Source: Bradyrhizobium betae
Lineage (GTDB): Bacteria; Pseudomonadota; Alphaproteobacteria; Rhizobiales; Xanthobacteraceae
Direction of reading: 5' to 3'
Assembly (NCBI RefSeq): GCF_004123905.1
Contig: NZ_MZXW01000041.1
Location: forward strand, 124,001 to 188,000
DNA length: 64,000 nucleotides
Below, piece after piece: positions 27,690 to 35,668 of the stretch (position 1 is the first letter of the stretch; every line of letters begins with the position of its first letter). The position numbers were made by a program, and so were the translations under genes. Under the pieces are notes generated by a model. It was given only the letters and a program-made list of their open reading frames with translations. It was not told the origin of the DNA and did not search any database.

Positions 27690-28730
27690 TCAGTAATTGC
27701 TGGCCGCCGCCTCGTTCGGGATGCCGTCGATAGGACATTCCGCGGTCCCCGGCGTCGAGCGGGTCATCGCCTCGACCATGTCGCGGGTGCCTTCCGGATC
27801 GGCGATCCAGTTCTTGTAGAAATCATACGGGCACGCCGCGACGCCGCGCGGGCTTTCGCCGGAATTGATCATGCCGGTGTAGCCGCGGTGGACCAGCTTG
27901 TAGAGATGATTCTGCGACTGGCCGTTGCGGCGCGCATCGCGGATCAGATGTTTCGACAGCTGGGCGTACTGGATTCCGTAATCCTCTTCACCGCACTCGC
28001 CGAGCGTCCGACCGTCGAAGCCGATGATCGCGGAGTGGCCGAAATAGGAATAGACGCCGTCGAAGCCGGCAGCATTGGCGACCGCGACATAGACGTTGTT
28101 GGCCCACGCCATCGCCTTGGAAATCATGACCTGCTGTTCCTTGGCCGGATACATGTAGCCCTGGCAGCGCACGATCAGCTCGGCACCCTTCATGGCGCAG
28201 TCGCGCCAGATCTCCGGAAAATTGCCGTCGTCGCAGATGATCAGGCTGACCTTCATGCCTTTCGGCCCGTCCGAGACATAGGTGCAATTGCCAGGATACC
28301 AGCCTTCGATCGGCACCCACGGCATGATCTTGCGGTACTTCTGGACGATCTCGCCCTTGTCGTTCATCAGGATCAGGGTGTTGTAGGGCGCCTTGTGCGG
28401 ATGCTCCTCATGGCGCTCGCCGGTCAGCGAGAACACGCCCCACACCTTCGCCTTGCGGCAGGCCTCGGCGAAGATCGCGGTCTCTTCACCGGGCACCGCA
28501 CAGGCTGTCTCGTACATCTCCTTGGAGTCGTACATGATGCCTTGGGTGGAGTATTCCGGAAAGATCACGAGATCCATGCCGGGCAGGCCGGTCTTCATGC
28601 CCACCAGCATGTCGGCGATCTTGCGGGCGTTGTCGAGCACCTCGGCCTTGGTGTGCAGGCGGGGCATCTTGTAATTGACCACCGCGACGCCGACGGTGTC
28701 GTTGCTGCTGGAAATATCACCGTGAAGCAT
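27690..28730 (-). CDS. amiE: Aliphatic amidase
   Basis: A 346-residue nitrilase-superfamily enzyme that matches Pseudomonas AmiE in length and active-site numbering: Glu59 (FPEYST), Lys134 (KYRKIMPW) and Cys166 (IICDDGN). It hydrolyses short aliphatic amides such as acetamide, propionamide or acrylamide to the acid and ammonia, in the cytoplasm. A formamidase of the AmiF type is also a nitrilase, but the sequence start MLHGDISSSNDTVGVAVVNY is typical of AmiE. It is the last gene of the minus-strand urtABCDE-fmdA-fmdB-amiE set, 44 bp after fmdB. The operon therefore pairs amide uptake with hydrolysis. Confidence 0.95.
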   Translation of the reverse strand: MLHGDISSSNDTVGVAVVNYKMPRLHTKAEVLDNARKIADMLVGMKTGLPGMDLVIFPEYSTQGIMYDSKEMYETACAVPGEETAIFAEACRKAKVWGVFSLTGERHEEHPHKAPYNTLILMNDKGEIVQKYRKIMPWVPIEGWYPGNCTYVSDGPKGMKVSLIICDDGNFPEIWRDCAMKGAELIVRCQGYMYPAKEQQVMISKAMAWANNVYVAVANAAGFDGVYSYFGHSAIIGFDGRTLGECGEEDYGIQYAQLSKHLIRDARRNGQSQNHLYKLVHRGYTGMINSGESPRGVAACPYDFYKNWIADPEGTRDMVEAMTRSTPGTAECPIDGIPNEAAASNY

Positions 28731-28774
28731 GTTGGGCGCTCCTGTCTTTTATTGGCTTGAGGTCGTCGCTTGCG

Positions 28775-29152
28775 TTAGTGGCTGATCATCCAGGGGCGCG
28801 CGGTGGGAAATCCCTTGGCGCCGCCCCTGGTCTTGGTCACCAGCCGCGCTGGCTTTTTCTTGTCCGACGAGCTTTTGTCCTTCACAGTCTTGCCGGTGGA
28901 GCAGCAGCCGCAGCCAGGGCCGTGCGACCCCTTGTATTGCGCGAGTGTCTGCGGCGCGTGCGTGCTGCGCTCGTTGACGGCGTGCGCCTTGCGCTTATCG
29001 GCCGGCATGCAGAAGAAATTCGGCGCGGTCAGGATGACGCGGGGCGCCATCGTCTCGCAATGCGGGCAGCTTTGCGGATCGTCGCATTCCGCCATCGGGC
29101 GCAGATCCTTGAACGGACCGCAATCGTCACAGAGATATTCATAGACCGGCAT
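28775..29152 (-). CDS. fmdB: FmdB-family zinc ribbon protein
   Basis: A 125-residue protein beginning MPVYEYLCDDCG, with a second pair CPHC about 20 residues later. This is the four-cysteine zinc ribbon of the FmdB/putative regulatory protein family. The tail is basic and has GCGCCSTGK, a further cysteine cluster. FmdB was named from the formamidase locus of Methylophilus and proposed as a regulator, without proven function. The ATG at 29152 begins the conserved MPxYEY motif. The gene lies 90 bp after fmdA and just before amiE. Confidence 0.88.
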   Translation of the reverse strand: MPVYEYLCDDCGPFKDLRPMAECDDPQSCPHCETMAPRVILTAPNFFCMPADKRKAHAVNERSTHAPQTLAQYKGSHGPGCGCCSTGKTVKDKSSSDKKKPARLVTKTRGGAKGFPTARPWMISH

Positions 29153-29242
29153 CGCATCATCCCTACGCTGTTGCCTGTGAGAACTCCCGCGGCGGATGCG
29201 GGGCGGCACAGAGGCGCCGTCCCGCATCCCGTCGCGCAGGGA

Positions 29243-30472
29243 TTACTTGTCCGGCGAGATCGGCATCTGGATATCGCCGGTGATGTGCTTGATGGGTCCT
29301 GCCGCCGACGGCATCACGTCGAAGTCAAAGATTTCCGTCGGCAGCCATAGCGTGGCGCAGGCGTTGGGCACGTCGACCACGCCGGAGATGTGGCCTTGAA
29401 CCGGCGCGGTGCCAAGGATCGAATAGGCCTGGGCGCCAGAGTAGCCGAACTTCTTCAGATATTCGATCGCATTCAGGCAGGCTTGGCGATAGGCGATGGT
29501 GACGTCGAGATAGTGCTGCTTGCCGGCTTCGTCGACCGAGATGCCTTCGAAGATCAGATAGTCCTTGTAGTTCGGCGTGATCGGCGACGGCTTGAAGATC
29601 GGATTCTTGATGCCGTATTTCGCCATGCCGTCCTTGATCACCTCGACCTTCAGATGCAGCCAGCCGGCCATCTCGATCGCGCCGCAGAAGGTGATCTCGC
29701 CGTCGCCCTGGCTGAAGTGCAGATCGCCCATCGAGAGACCGGCGCCCGGCACATAGACCGGGAAGTAGATTTTCGAACCGCGGGAGAGATCCTTGATGTC
29801 GCAATTGCCGCCGTGCTCGCGCGGCGGCACGGTGCGCGCGCCTTCGGCGCCGATCTTGTCCTTGACGTCGCCCTTGGCGCGGCCGCCATGAGAGGTCGGC
29901 GCGAACGGCGGATTGGCCAACCCGGGCACGCGGGTCGGGTTGGTCGAGATCAGCTCGGCCTCCCGCTTATTCCAGGTGTCCAGCATCTTCGGATCGGGCA
30001 GACAGCCGATCAGGCCGGGATGGATCAGGCCGGCGAAGTTGACGCCGGGAATATGGCGCGACGAGGTGTAGAGGCCCTTGATGTCCCAGATCGACTTCTG
30101 CGCCAGCGGGAAATGGTCGGTGAGGAAGCCGCCGCCATTCTGCTTGGAGAAGAAGCCGTTGAAACCCCAGAGGCTTTCTTTGAGCGGACCGACGTCGAGC
30201 AAATCGACGACGAGGAGATCGCCGGGCTCGGCGCCCTTGACGCCGATTGGACCGGAGAGGAAATGCACAATCGAGAGATCGATGTCGCGCACGTCGTCGG
30301 CGGAATCGTTGTTCTTGATGAAGCCGCCGGTCCAGTCATAAGTCTCGATGATGAAGTCATCGCCGGGATTGACCCAGGCCACGATCGGGATGTCGGGGTG
30401 CCAGCGGTTATGCACCATGTCATTTTCGTAAGCCGACTTGGTGAGATCGACCTTGATCAGTGTCTCTGGCAT
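29243..30472 (-). CDS. fmdA: Formamidase (acetamidase/formamidase family)
   Basis: A 409-residue protein of the FmdA/AmdA family. It opens PETLIKVDLTKSAYENDMVHNRWHPD-like (N-terminal IKVDLTKSAYEN, HNRWHPDIP) and contains GGNCDIKDLSRGSKIYFPV and MGDLHFSQGDGEI, which hold the metal- and substrate-site residues of the family. It hydrolyses formamide to formate and ammonia, in the cytoplasm, as a homo-oligomer. Length matches Methylophilus FmdA (about 407). It lies directly downstream of urtE with 27 bp between, so it is expected to be co-transcribed with the transporter. Carrying both FmdA and AmiE would cover formamide and longer amides. Confidence 0.95.
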   Translation of the reverse strand: MPETLIKVDLTKSAYENDMVHNRWHPDIPIVAWVNPGDDFIIETYDWTGGFIKNNDSADDVRDIDLSIVHFLSGPIGVKGAEPGDLLVVDLLDVGPLKESLWGFNGFFSKQNGGGFLTDHFPLAQKSIWDIKGLYTSSRHIPGVNFAGLIHPGLIGCLPDPKMLDTWNKREAELISTNPTRVPGLANPPFAPTSHGGRAKGDVKDKIGAEGARTVPPREHGGNCDIKDLSRGSKIYFPVYVPGAGLSMGDLHFSQGDGEITFCGAIEMAGWLHLKVEVIKDGMAKYGIKNPIFKPSPITPNYKDYLIFEGISVDEAGKQHYLDVTIAYRQACLNAIEYLKKFGYSGAQAYSILGTAPVQGHISGVVDVPNACATLWLPTEIFDFDVMPSAAGPIKHITGDIQMPISPDK

Positions 30473-30499
30473 CGAGAAGCTCCCCTTTTACACGGTTGG

Positions 30500-31189
30500 T
30501 TAGACGGACAGATATTTCGAGACCTGCGCGGCATCGACGGCGTCGCGCGGATCGTCGCGGACGATCTCGCCATTCTCGATCACCAGCACACGGTCGGCGA
30601 TATCGAGCGCAAAACTCAGGACCTGCTCGGACACGACGATCGAGAGCCCCTTTTCGTCGCGGATGCGCTTCAGGGTGCGCGCCATCTCCTTGATGATCGA
30701 CGGCTGGATACCTTCGGTCGGCTCGTCCAGCAGCAGCACCTTCGGCTTGGTCGCGAGCGCACGCGCAATCGCGAGCTGCTGCTGCTGTCCGCCGGAGAGA
30801 TTGCCGCCGCGGCGTCCCTTCATCTCCAGCAGCACCGGAAACAACTCGTAGATGTCGGCTGGCACTTCGGTCCCGCCGGAGACGACGAGCCCGGTCTCGA
30901 TGTTCTCCTTCACCGTCATGGTGGAGAAGATCATGCGACCCTGCGGCACATAGGCGAGGCCCTTGGCGACCCGCTCGTAGCTCGGCAAATTGCCGAGCTC
31001 GGCGCCGTCCATGCTCACCGAGCCGCTCTTCGTAGGCAAAATGCCCATCAGCGACTTCATCAGCGTGGTCTTGCCCATGCCGTTGCGGCCCATGATCGCC
31101 ACGATCTCGTTCGCGGCGACCTTGACGTTGAGGCCGTGCAGCACCTCGCTCTGGCCGTAGGCGACGTGAAGGTCTGAAATTGCCAGCAT
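30500..31189 (-). CDS. urtE: Urea/amide ABC transporter ATP-binding protein UrtE
   Basis: A 229-residue LivF-type ATPase. It has Walker A GRNGMGKTT, Q-loop YVPQGRMIF, signature LSGGQQQQLA and Walker B KVLLLDEPTEG, followed by GIQPSII. The EGIQPSII stretch is characteristic of the UrtE branch (other LivF have EGLAP). With UrtD it drives import across the inner membrane. It follows urtD by 11 bp. Because fmdA/amiE rather than urease follow, the cargo may be short amides as well as urea. Confidence 0.92.
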   Translation of the reverse strand: MLAISDLHVAYGQSEVLHGLNVKVAANEIVAIMGRNGMGKTTLMKSLMGILPTKSGSVSMDGAELGNLPSYERVAKGLAYVPQGRMIFSTMTVKENIETGLVVSGGTEVPADIYELFPVLLEMKGRRGGNLSGGQQQQLAIARALATKPKVLLLDEPTEGIQPSIIKEMARTLKRIRDEKGLSIVVSEQVLSFALDIADRVLVIENGEIVRDDPRDAVDAAQVSKYLSV

Positions 31190-31200
31190 TGAGATTCTCC

Positions 31201-31956
31201 TCAGTGGCCCAGGTACACTTCAACGACCTTGGGATCGTTCTTCACTTTCTCCATGGTACCTTCGGAGAGAATCTGGCCCTGGTGAAGCACGGTGACCTTG
31301 TGCGCGATGTCCTCGACGAACTTCATGTCGTGCTCGATCACCAGCACCGAGCGGTTCTTGATGATGCGGTTGAGCAGCTCGGCCGTCTTGGCGCGCTCGG
31401 ACACGCTCATGCCGGCAACGGGCTCGTCGAGCATCAGCAGGTCCGGGTCCTGGATCAGCAGCATGCCGATCTCGAGCCACTGCTTCTGGCCGTGGCTGAG
31501 CTCCGCGGCGAAGGTATTGAGCTTGTCCTTGAGGAAGATCATCTCCGCGACCTCCTCGACCCGGTCCTTCACCTGCTGGTCGCGCTGAAAGGTCAACGAG
31601 CCAAACACCGTGCGGCCACGGGGGAACGAGATCTCGAGGTTCTCGAACACGGTGAGGTCCTCGAACACCGACGGCGTCTGGAATTTGCGACCGACACCGG
31701 TCTGCACGATTTCGTTCTCCCTCATTTTCGTAAGCTCCTTGCCACGAAACTGAATCGAGCCCGAGGTGGCTTTGGTCTTGCCGCAGATCAGGTCGAGCAC
31801 CGTGGTCTTGCCGGCGCCGTTCGGACCGATGATGACGCGGATCTCGTTCTCTTCCACGTAGAAGGAGAGATCGTTGACCGCCTTGAACCCGTCGAACGAG
31901 ACGGTGAGTCCGGAGACCGCGAGCAGGAATTCCTTGGGCTGATGGCCGACGAGCAT
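31201..31956 (-). CDS. urtD: Urea/amide ABC transporter ATP-binding protein UrtD
   Basis: A 251-residue LivG-type ATPase with Walker A GPNGAGKTT, signature LSHGQKQWLEIG and Walker B LLMLDEPVAGM. LSHGQKQWLEIGM is typical of UrtD, where LivG proteins have LSYGxQR. The ATG at 31956 is preceded by a GAGGAGA ribosome site. A near-copy of this whole initiation region lies 54 bp upstream (see mini-frame at 31960-32010). It is the partner ATPase of UrtE. Confidence 0.92.
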   Translation of the reverse strand: MLVGHQPKEFLLAVSGLTVSFDGFKAVNDLSFYVEENEIRVIIGPNGAGKTTVLDLICGKTKATSGSIQFRGKELTKMRENEIVQTGVGRKFQTPSVFEDLTVFENLEISFPRGRTVFGSLTFQRDQQVKDRVEEVAEMIFLKDKLNTFAAELSHGQKQWLEIGMLLIQDPDLLMLDEPVAGMSVSERAKTAELLNRIIKNRSVLVIEHDMKFVEDIAHKVTVLHQGQILSEGTMEKVKNDPKVVEVYLGH

Positions 31957-31959
31957 GAT

Positions 31960-32010
31960 CTATCTCCTCATTGCCGGTGTGGCATCGGCATCGTGATGAC
32001 CGACGAGCAT
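31960..32010 (-). other. Possible 16-codon leader frame from a duplicated urtD initiation region
   Basis: On the minus strand, GAGGAGACCATC precedes an ATG at 32010 and reads MLVGHHDADATPAMRR then TAG. The first four residues and the ribosome site copy those of urtD (MLVGHQ). The stop falls inside the real urtD ribosome site, so translation of one could affect the other. It may be only a duplication relic. Confidence 0.4.
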
Positions 32011-32020
32011 GATGGTCTCC

Positions 32021-33163
32021 TCACTCTGCCGGTGCGCCGTCGGCGACCGAATTGTCCTTCCAGCCCGCCTTCGATTTGCGCGAGGCGAACAGCCGGTCGA
32101 TGCGCGGCTGCACGTAATCGGCCCAGAGCCCGGACAGGCCGTTCGGGAAGGCGAGCACGACCGCGATGAACAATGCGCCGAGGCCGAACAGCCAGAGTTG
32201 CGGGAAGGATTCCGACAGGCTGGTCTTGGCGAAATTCACCAGGATGGCGCCCCAGATCGCACCGAAGATCGACATGCGCCCGCCCACCGCGGTGTAGATC
32301 ACCATCTCGATCGACGGCACGATGCCGACAAAGGACGGCGACATGAAACCGACATTGAGTGCGAACATGGCGCCACCGATCGCGGCGAAGATCGCGGCCA
32401 TACAGAAGGCGAAGATCTTGAAGTTGGCGACGCTGTAGCCGGAGAAGCGGACGCGGTCCTCCTGCTCGCGCATCGCGACCAGGATGCGGCCGAGCTTGGT
32501 GAGGCGGATGAACTGCGCGATGCCGATGCAGGCGAACAGCAGCACCACCTCGACGAAGTACAGGATGACCTTGGCGTGGTCGGGCCGGATGTCCCAGCCC
32601 TTGAGCGTGCGCAGATCGGTCATGCCGTTGATGCCACCCGTATAGCCCTGCTGCCCGACGATCAGGATGGTCAGGATGGCAGCGACGGCCTGGGTGATGA
32701 TCGCGAAATAGGTGCCGCCGACGCGGCGCTTGAACATCGCGGTGCCGATGATCAGCGCGAATAGGCCGGGCACCAGGATGATGGCGAGGATGGTGAAGGT
32801 GAGACTGTGAAATGGCTGCCAGAACAGCGGCAGGGACGTGATCTGGTTCCAGTCCATGAAGTCCGGGATGCCGGGCGTCGACTGGATTTTCGTGTTCTCG
32901 ACGCTGGAGGCCTCCAGCTTGAGGAACATCGCCATGCAATAGCCGCCGAGACCGAAGAACACGCCTTGCCCCAGGCTCAGGATGCCGCCATAGCCCCAGC
33001 ACAGCACGAGGCCGAGCGCGACAAAGGCGTAGGTCAGATATTTCGCGACCAGATTGAGGCGGAACACATCCAGCGTCAGCGGCAGGATCACGAACAGCAC
33101 GGCGGCCAGGGCAATGAAGCCCATGAGCTCGGATCGATTGAAGAAGCGCGAGTTGATGATCAT
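32021..33163 (-). CDS. urtC: Urea/amide ABC transporter permease UrtC
   Basis: A 380-residue LivM-type inner-membrane permease with about ten hydrophobic segments. It contains WGYGGILSLGQGVFFGLGGY, a motif typical of UrtC/LivM, and VGGRMSIFGAIWGAILVNFAK near the C-terminus. It pairs with UrtB to form the channel. The open frame extends about 100 codons upstream into urtB. The ATG at 33163 (IINSRFFNRSELMGF) gives the normal permease N-terminus and lies 18 bp after the urtB stop. Confidence 0.92.
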   Translation of the reverse strand: MIINSRFFNRSELMGFIALAAVLFVILPLTLDVFRLNLVAKYLTYAFVALGLVLCWGYGGILSLGQGVFFGLGGYCMAMFLKLEASSVENTKIQSTPGIPDFMDWNQITSLPLFWQPFHSLTFTILAIILVPGLFALIIGTAMFKRRVGGTYFAIITQAVAAILTILIVGQQGYTGGINGMTDLRTLKGWDIRPDHAKVILYFVEVVLLFACIGIAQFIRLTKLGRILVAMREQEDRVRFSGYSVANFKIFAFCMAAIFAAIGGAMFALNVGFMSPSFVGIVPSIEMVIYTAVGGRMSIFGAIWGAILVNFAKTSLSESFPQLWLFGLGALFIAVVLAFPNGLSGLWADYVQPRIDRLFASRKSKAGWKDNSVADGAPAE

Positions 33164-33180
33164 GACTTGCCTGCTTCCCG

Positions 33181-34107
33181 TTATTTGCGGACTTTGAGGG
33201 CGAAGAGGCCCTGCGGCCGCAGCATCAGGATGCCGACGACAGCGAGCAGCGTGAGCACCTTGGCCATCGAGCCCGACAGGAAGAATTCGAGCGTCGATTG
33301 CGTTTGCGAGATCGAGAAGGCCGAGGCGATGGTGCCGAGCAGGCTCGCGGCGCCGCCGAACACGACGACAAGGAACGTGTCGACGATGTAGAGCTGGCCC
33401 GACGTCGGCCCGGTCGAACCGATCATGGTGAAGGCGCTGCCGGCAACGCCGGCGATGCCGCAACCGAGCCCGAAGGTGTAGCGGTCAACCTTCTCGGTGT
33501 TGATGCCGACCGCGCCGGCCATGATGCGATTCTGCACCACGGCGCGCACCTGGCGGCCCCAGCGCGATCTGTACATCACGTAGGCGACGGCGATCGTGAT
33601 CAGCACGGTGAGGCACATCACGAAGACGCCGTTGATCGGCACCTCGATGCTCTCGGTGACGTGCAGCGAGCCGAGCATCCATTGCGGCAGCTCGACGCCG
33701 ACCTCTCGCGCGCCGAACACGGAGCGATAGGCCTGCTGGAGCATCAGGCTGAGGCCCCAGGTGGCCAGCAGCGTATCGAGCGGGCGCTTGTAGAGGTGCC
33801 GTATCAGCACCCATTCCACCAGCATTCCCAGCGCACCGGATGCGACAAAGGCCAAAATCATCGCGAGGAAGAAGTAGCCGCTGAACAGGCTCGGCAAATA
33901 GGTCTGGAACAGATTCGAGGTCATCCAGGTGACGTAGGCCCCGAGGATCATGAACTCGCCATGGGCCATGTTGATGACGCCCATCTGGCCGAAGATGATC
34001 GCAAGACCGAGCGCCATCAGCACGTAGACCGAAAACAAAATCAGCCCTGCAAATCCCTGCATGACGAAGATGGAGCCAAGGTCACCAATCGAATAGTCGC
34101 CGAACAT
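33181..34107 (-). CDS. urtB: Urea/amide ABC transporter permease UrtB
   Basis: A 308-residue LivH-type permease with about eight membrane segments. MGVINMAHGEFMILGAYVTW near residue 50 and VVVFGGAASLLGTIASAF are typical LivH/UrtB motifs. QNRIMAGAVGINTEKVDRYT matches the UrtB branch. Together with UrtC it forms the inner-membrane channel. The gene is separated from urtA by 133 bp holding a strong hairpin, and from urtC by 18 bp. Confidence 0.92.
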   Translation of the reverse strand: MFGDYSIGDLGSIFVMQGFAGLILFSVYVLMALGLAIIFGQMGVINMAHGEFMILGAYVTWMTSNLFQTYLPSLFSGYFFLAMILAFVASGALGMLVEWVLIRHLYKRPLDTLLATWGLSLMLQQAYRSVFGAREVGVELPQWMLGSLHVTESIEVPINGVFVMCLTVLITIAVAYVMYRSRWGRQVRAVVQNRIMAGAVGINTEKVDRYTFGLGCGIAGVAGSAFTMIGSTGPTSGQLYIVDTFLVVVFGGAASLLGTIASAFSISQTQSTLEFFLSGSMAKVLTLLAVVGILMLRPQGLFALKVRK

Positions 34108-34132
34108 CGATGTCCTCCGTCAGGGATAAGGT

Positions 34133-34162
34133 CCCGCGTCGCGAGCAGGTTCGCGACGCGGG
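34133..34162. promoter_or_regulatory. Perfect 12-bp hairpin between urtA and urtB
   Basis: CCCGCGTCGCGA (34133-34144) and TCGCGACGCGGG (34151-34162) form a perfect stem with a 6-base loop. There is no T-run after it on the minus strand. It may protect the 3' end of a urtA mRNA or partly terminate, making more binding protein than permease. Confidence 0.75.
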
Positions 34163-34240
34163 GGTCTTGGGCATGGACTTGCAATCCACGCCAGGGAGCG
34201 GCTTGGTCTTTGAGGGAAACGGCGACTGATGCCGCGTCTC

Positions 34241-35500
34241 TTACTGGTAGCCCTTGGGGAACGGATCCGGCTCGACGAGATCGGCGGTCTCGAAGATCAG
34301 CTCGAACTGACCATCGAGCTTGGCGCGTCCCACCCGGGTCTTCGACCAGAGGTGATGATTCTCGTGGATGCGCACGTAACCTTCCGGCGCGCCCTTGAAC
34401 TCGACGCCGGGCGAGGCCGCCGCGATCTTGTCGACGTCGAAGGAGCCGGCCTTCTCGACCGTCAATTTCCACAGCCACGGGCCGAGATAGGCAGCCTGGG
34501 TGACGTCTCCGATCACGGTCTTCTCGCCCCACATCTTCTTGAACGCGGGCACGAAGGTCTTGTTGTTGGGATTGTCGAGCGACTGGAAGTACTTCATGCA
34601 GGCATAGGCGCCCGCGATGTTCTCGCCGCCGATGCCGTCGATTTCGTCCTCGGTGACCGAGATCGTCAGCAGGGCCTGCTTGGAGAGGTCGATGCCGGCC
34701 GCCTTGAGCTGCTTGTAGAAGGCGACGTTCGAGCCGCCGACGACGTCGGTGAAGATCACGTCGGGCTTGGTCAGCTTGATCTTGTTGATGACCGAGTTGA
34801 ACTGGGTCGAGCCGAGCGCGTAGTACTCCTCGCCGACGACCTTGCCCTTCAGCACGTTCTCGACATGCTTGCGCGCGATCTTGTTCGAGGTGCGCGGCCA
34901 GATGTAGTCGGAGCCGATGAAGAAGAACGATTTTGCGCCCTTCTCCTTGGCGATCCAGTTCAGGCCGGCGAGGATCTGCTGGGTCGCTTCCTGGCCGGTG
35001 TAAATGACGTTCTTGGACTGCTCGAGACCTTCGTAGAAGGTCGGGTAATAGAGCATGCCGTTATACTGCTCCATGACCGGCAATACGGCCTTGCGCGAGG
35101 CCGAAGTCCAGCAGCCCATGATCGCCGCGACCTTGTCGTTGACGAGCAGCTTCTTGGCCTTTTCCGCAAAAGTCGGCCAGTCGCTGGCGCCGTCTTCCTG
35201 GATGAACTTGATCTTGCGCCCGAGCACGCCGCCCATGGCGTTGATCTGCTCGATGGCGAGCTTTTCGGCTTCGATCGAGCCGGTCTCGGAGATCGCCATG
35301 GTGCCGGTCGCAGAGTGCAGGATGCCGACCGTGACCTCGGTGTCGGTGACCGCGAGGCCGGTGGTGTTGACCGCCGAGGTCGCCGGGGCCTGCGCAAACG
35401 ACGCCTTCGGCAGCATCGTGATGGCCGGCAGGGCGGCCATTCCCATCAATAGTTTGCGCCGGAGCGGCGACAACAGGCCCTTGGTTTCTTGGTCTGACAT
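34241..35500 (-). CDS. urtA: Urea/amide ABC transporter substrate-binding protein UrtA
   Basis: A 419-residue periplasmic protein. The N-terminus SPLRRKLLMGMAALPAITM, ending at SFA, looks like a twin-arginine signal peptide. The mature part has a type I binding fold: TVGILHSATGTMAISETG, CWTSASRKAVLPVMEQYNG and FFIGSDYIWPRTSN. These are characteristic of UrtA/FmdD/AmiC-like urea and amide binders. The ATG at 35500 starts the signal peptide; the frame is open far upstream, but that part overlaps the divergent sensor gene. It is the first gene of the eight-gene urt-fmd-amiE set. Confidence 0.93.
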   Translation of the reverse strand: MSDQETKGLLSPLRRKLLMGMAALPAITMLPKASFAQAPATSAVNTTGLAVTDTEVTVGILHSATGTMAISETGSIEAEKLAIEQINAMGGVLGRKIKFIQEDGASDWPTFAEKAKKLLVNDKVAAIMGCWTSASRKAVLPVMEQYNGMLYYPTFYEGLEQSKNVIYTGQEATQQILAGLNWIAKEKGAKSFFFIGSDYIWPRTSNKIARKHVENVLKGKVVGEEYYALGSTQFNSVINKIKLTKPDVIFTDVVGGSNVAFYKQLKAAGIDLSKQALLTISVTEDEIDGIGGENIAGAYACMKYFQSLDNPNNKTFVPAFKKMWGEKTVIGDVTQAAYLGPWLWKLTVEKAGSFDVDKIAAASPGVEFKGAPEGYVRIHENHHLWSKTRVGRAKLDGQFELIFETADLVEPDPFPKGYQ

Positions 35501-35559
35501 GAGCACCCCACTGTTTGTTCGAGGACACGCGATTGGTGCCGTGAGGATGGCTCGAATTT

Positions 35560-35597
35560 GTGCAGCGCAAGCATACGCAAGATCGCGTATACTGCAC
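35560..35597. promoter_or_regulatory. Candidate regulator-binding region between urtA and the sensor gene
   Basis: It contains a direct repeat CGCAAG (35566-35571 and 35576-35581, one helical turn apart), a dyad ATACGC/GCGTAT (35573-35578, 35585-35590) and flanking GTGCAG / CTGCAC. It lies 60-100 bp upstream of urtA. A response-regulator or NtrC-type site is possible. This is inference only. Confidence 0.4.
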
Positions 35598-35620
35598 CGC
35601 AAAATACCGACGTAGGCTTT

Positions 35621-35636
35621 TGGTACGGGATTTGCG
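35621..35636 (+). promoter_or_regulatory. Sigma-54 (-24/-12) promoter for the sensor gene
   Basis: TGGTACGGGATTTGCG matches the RpoN consensus TGGCACG-N4-TTGCA at nearly all positions, with the required GG and GC exactly 10 bases apart. The predicted start of transcription is near 35647, 22 bases before the GTG start codon of the hybrid kinase. This suggests nitrogen control. Confidence 0.7.
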
Positions 35637-35668
35637 AGGGAAGCGGCTAGTTCGGAAGTGGGGTTCGA

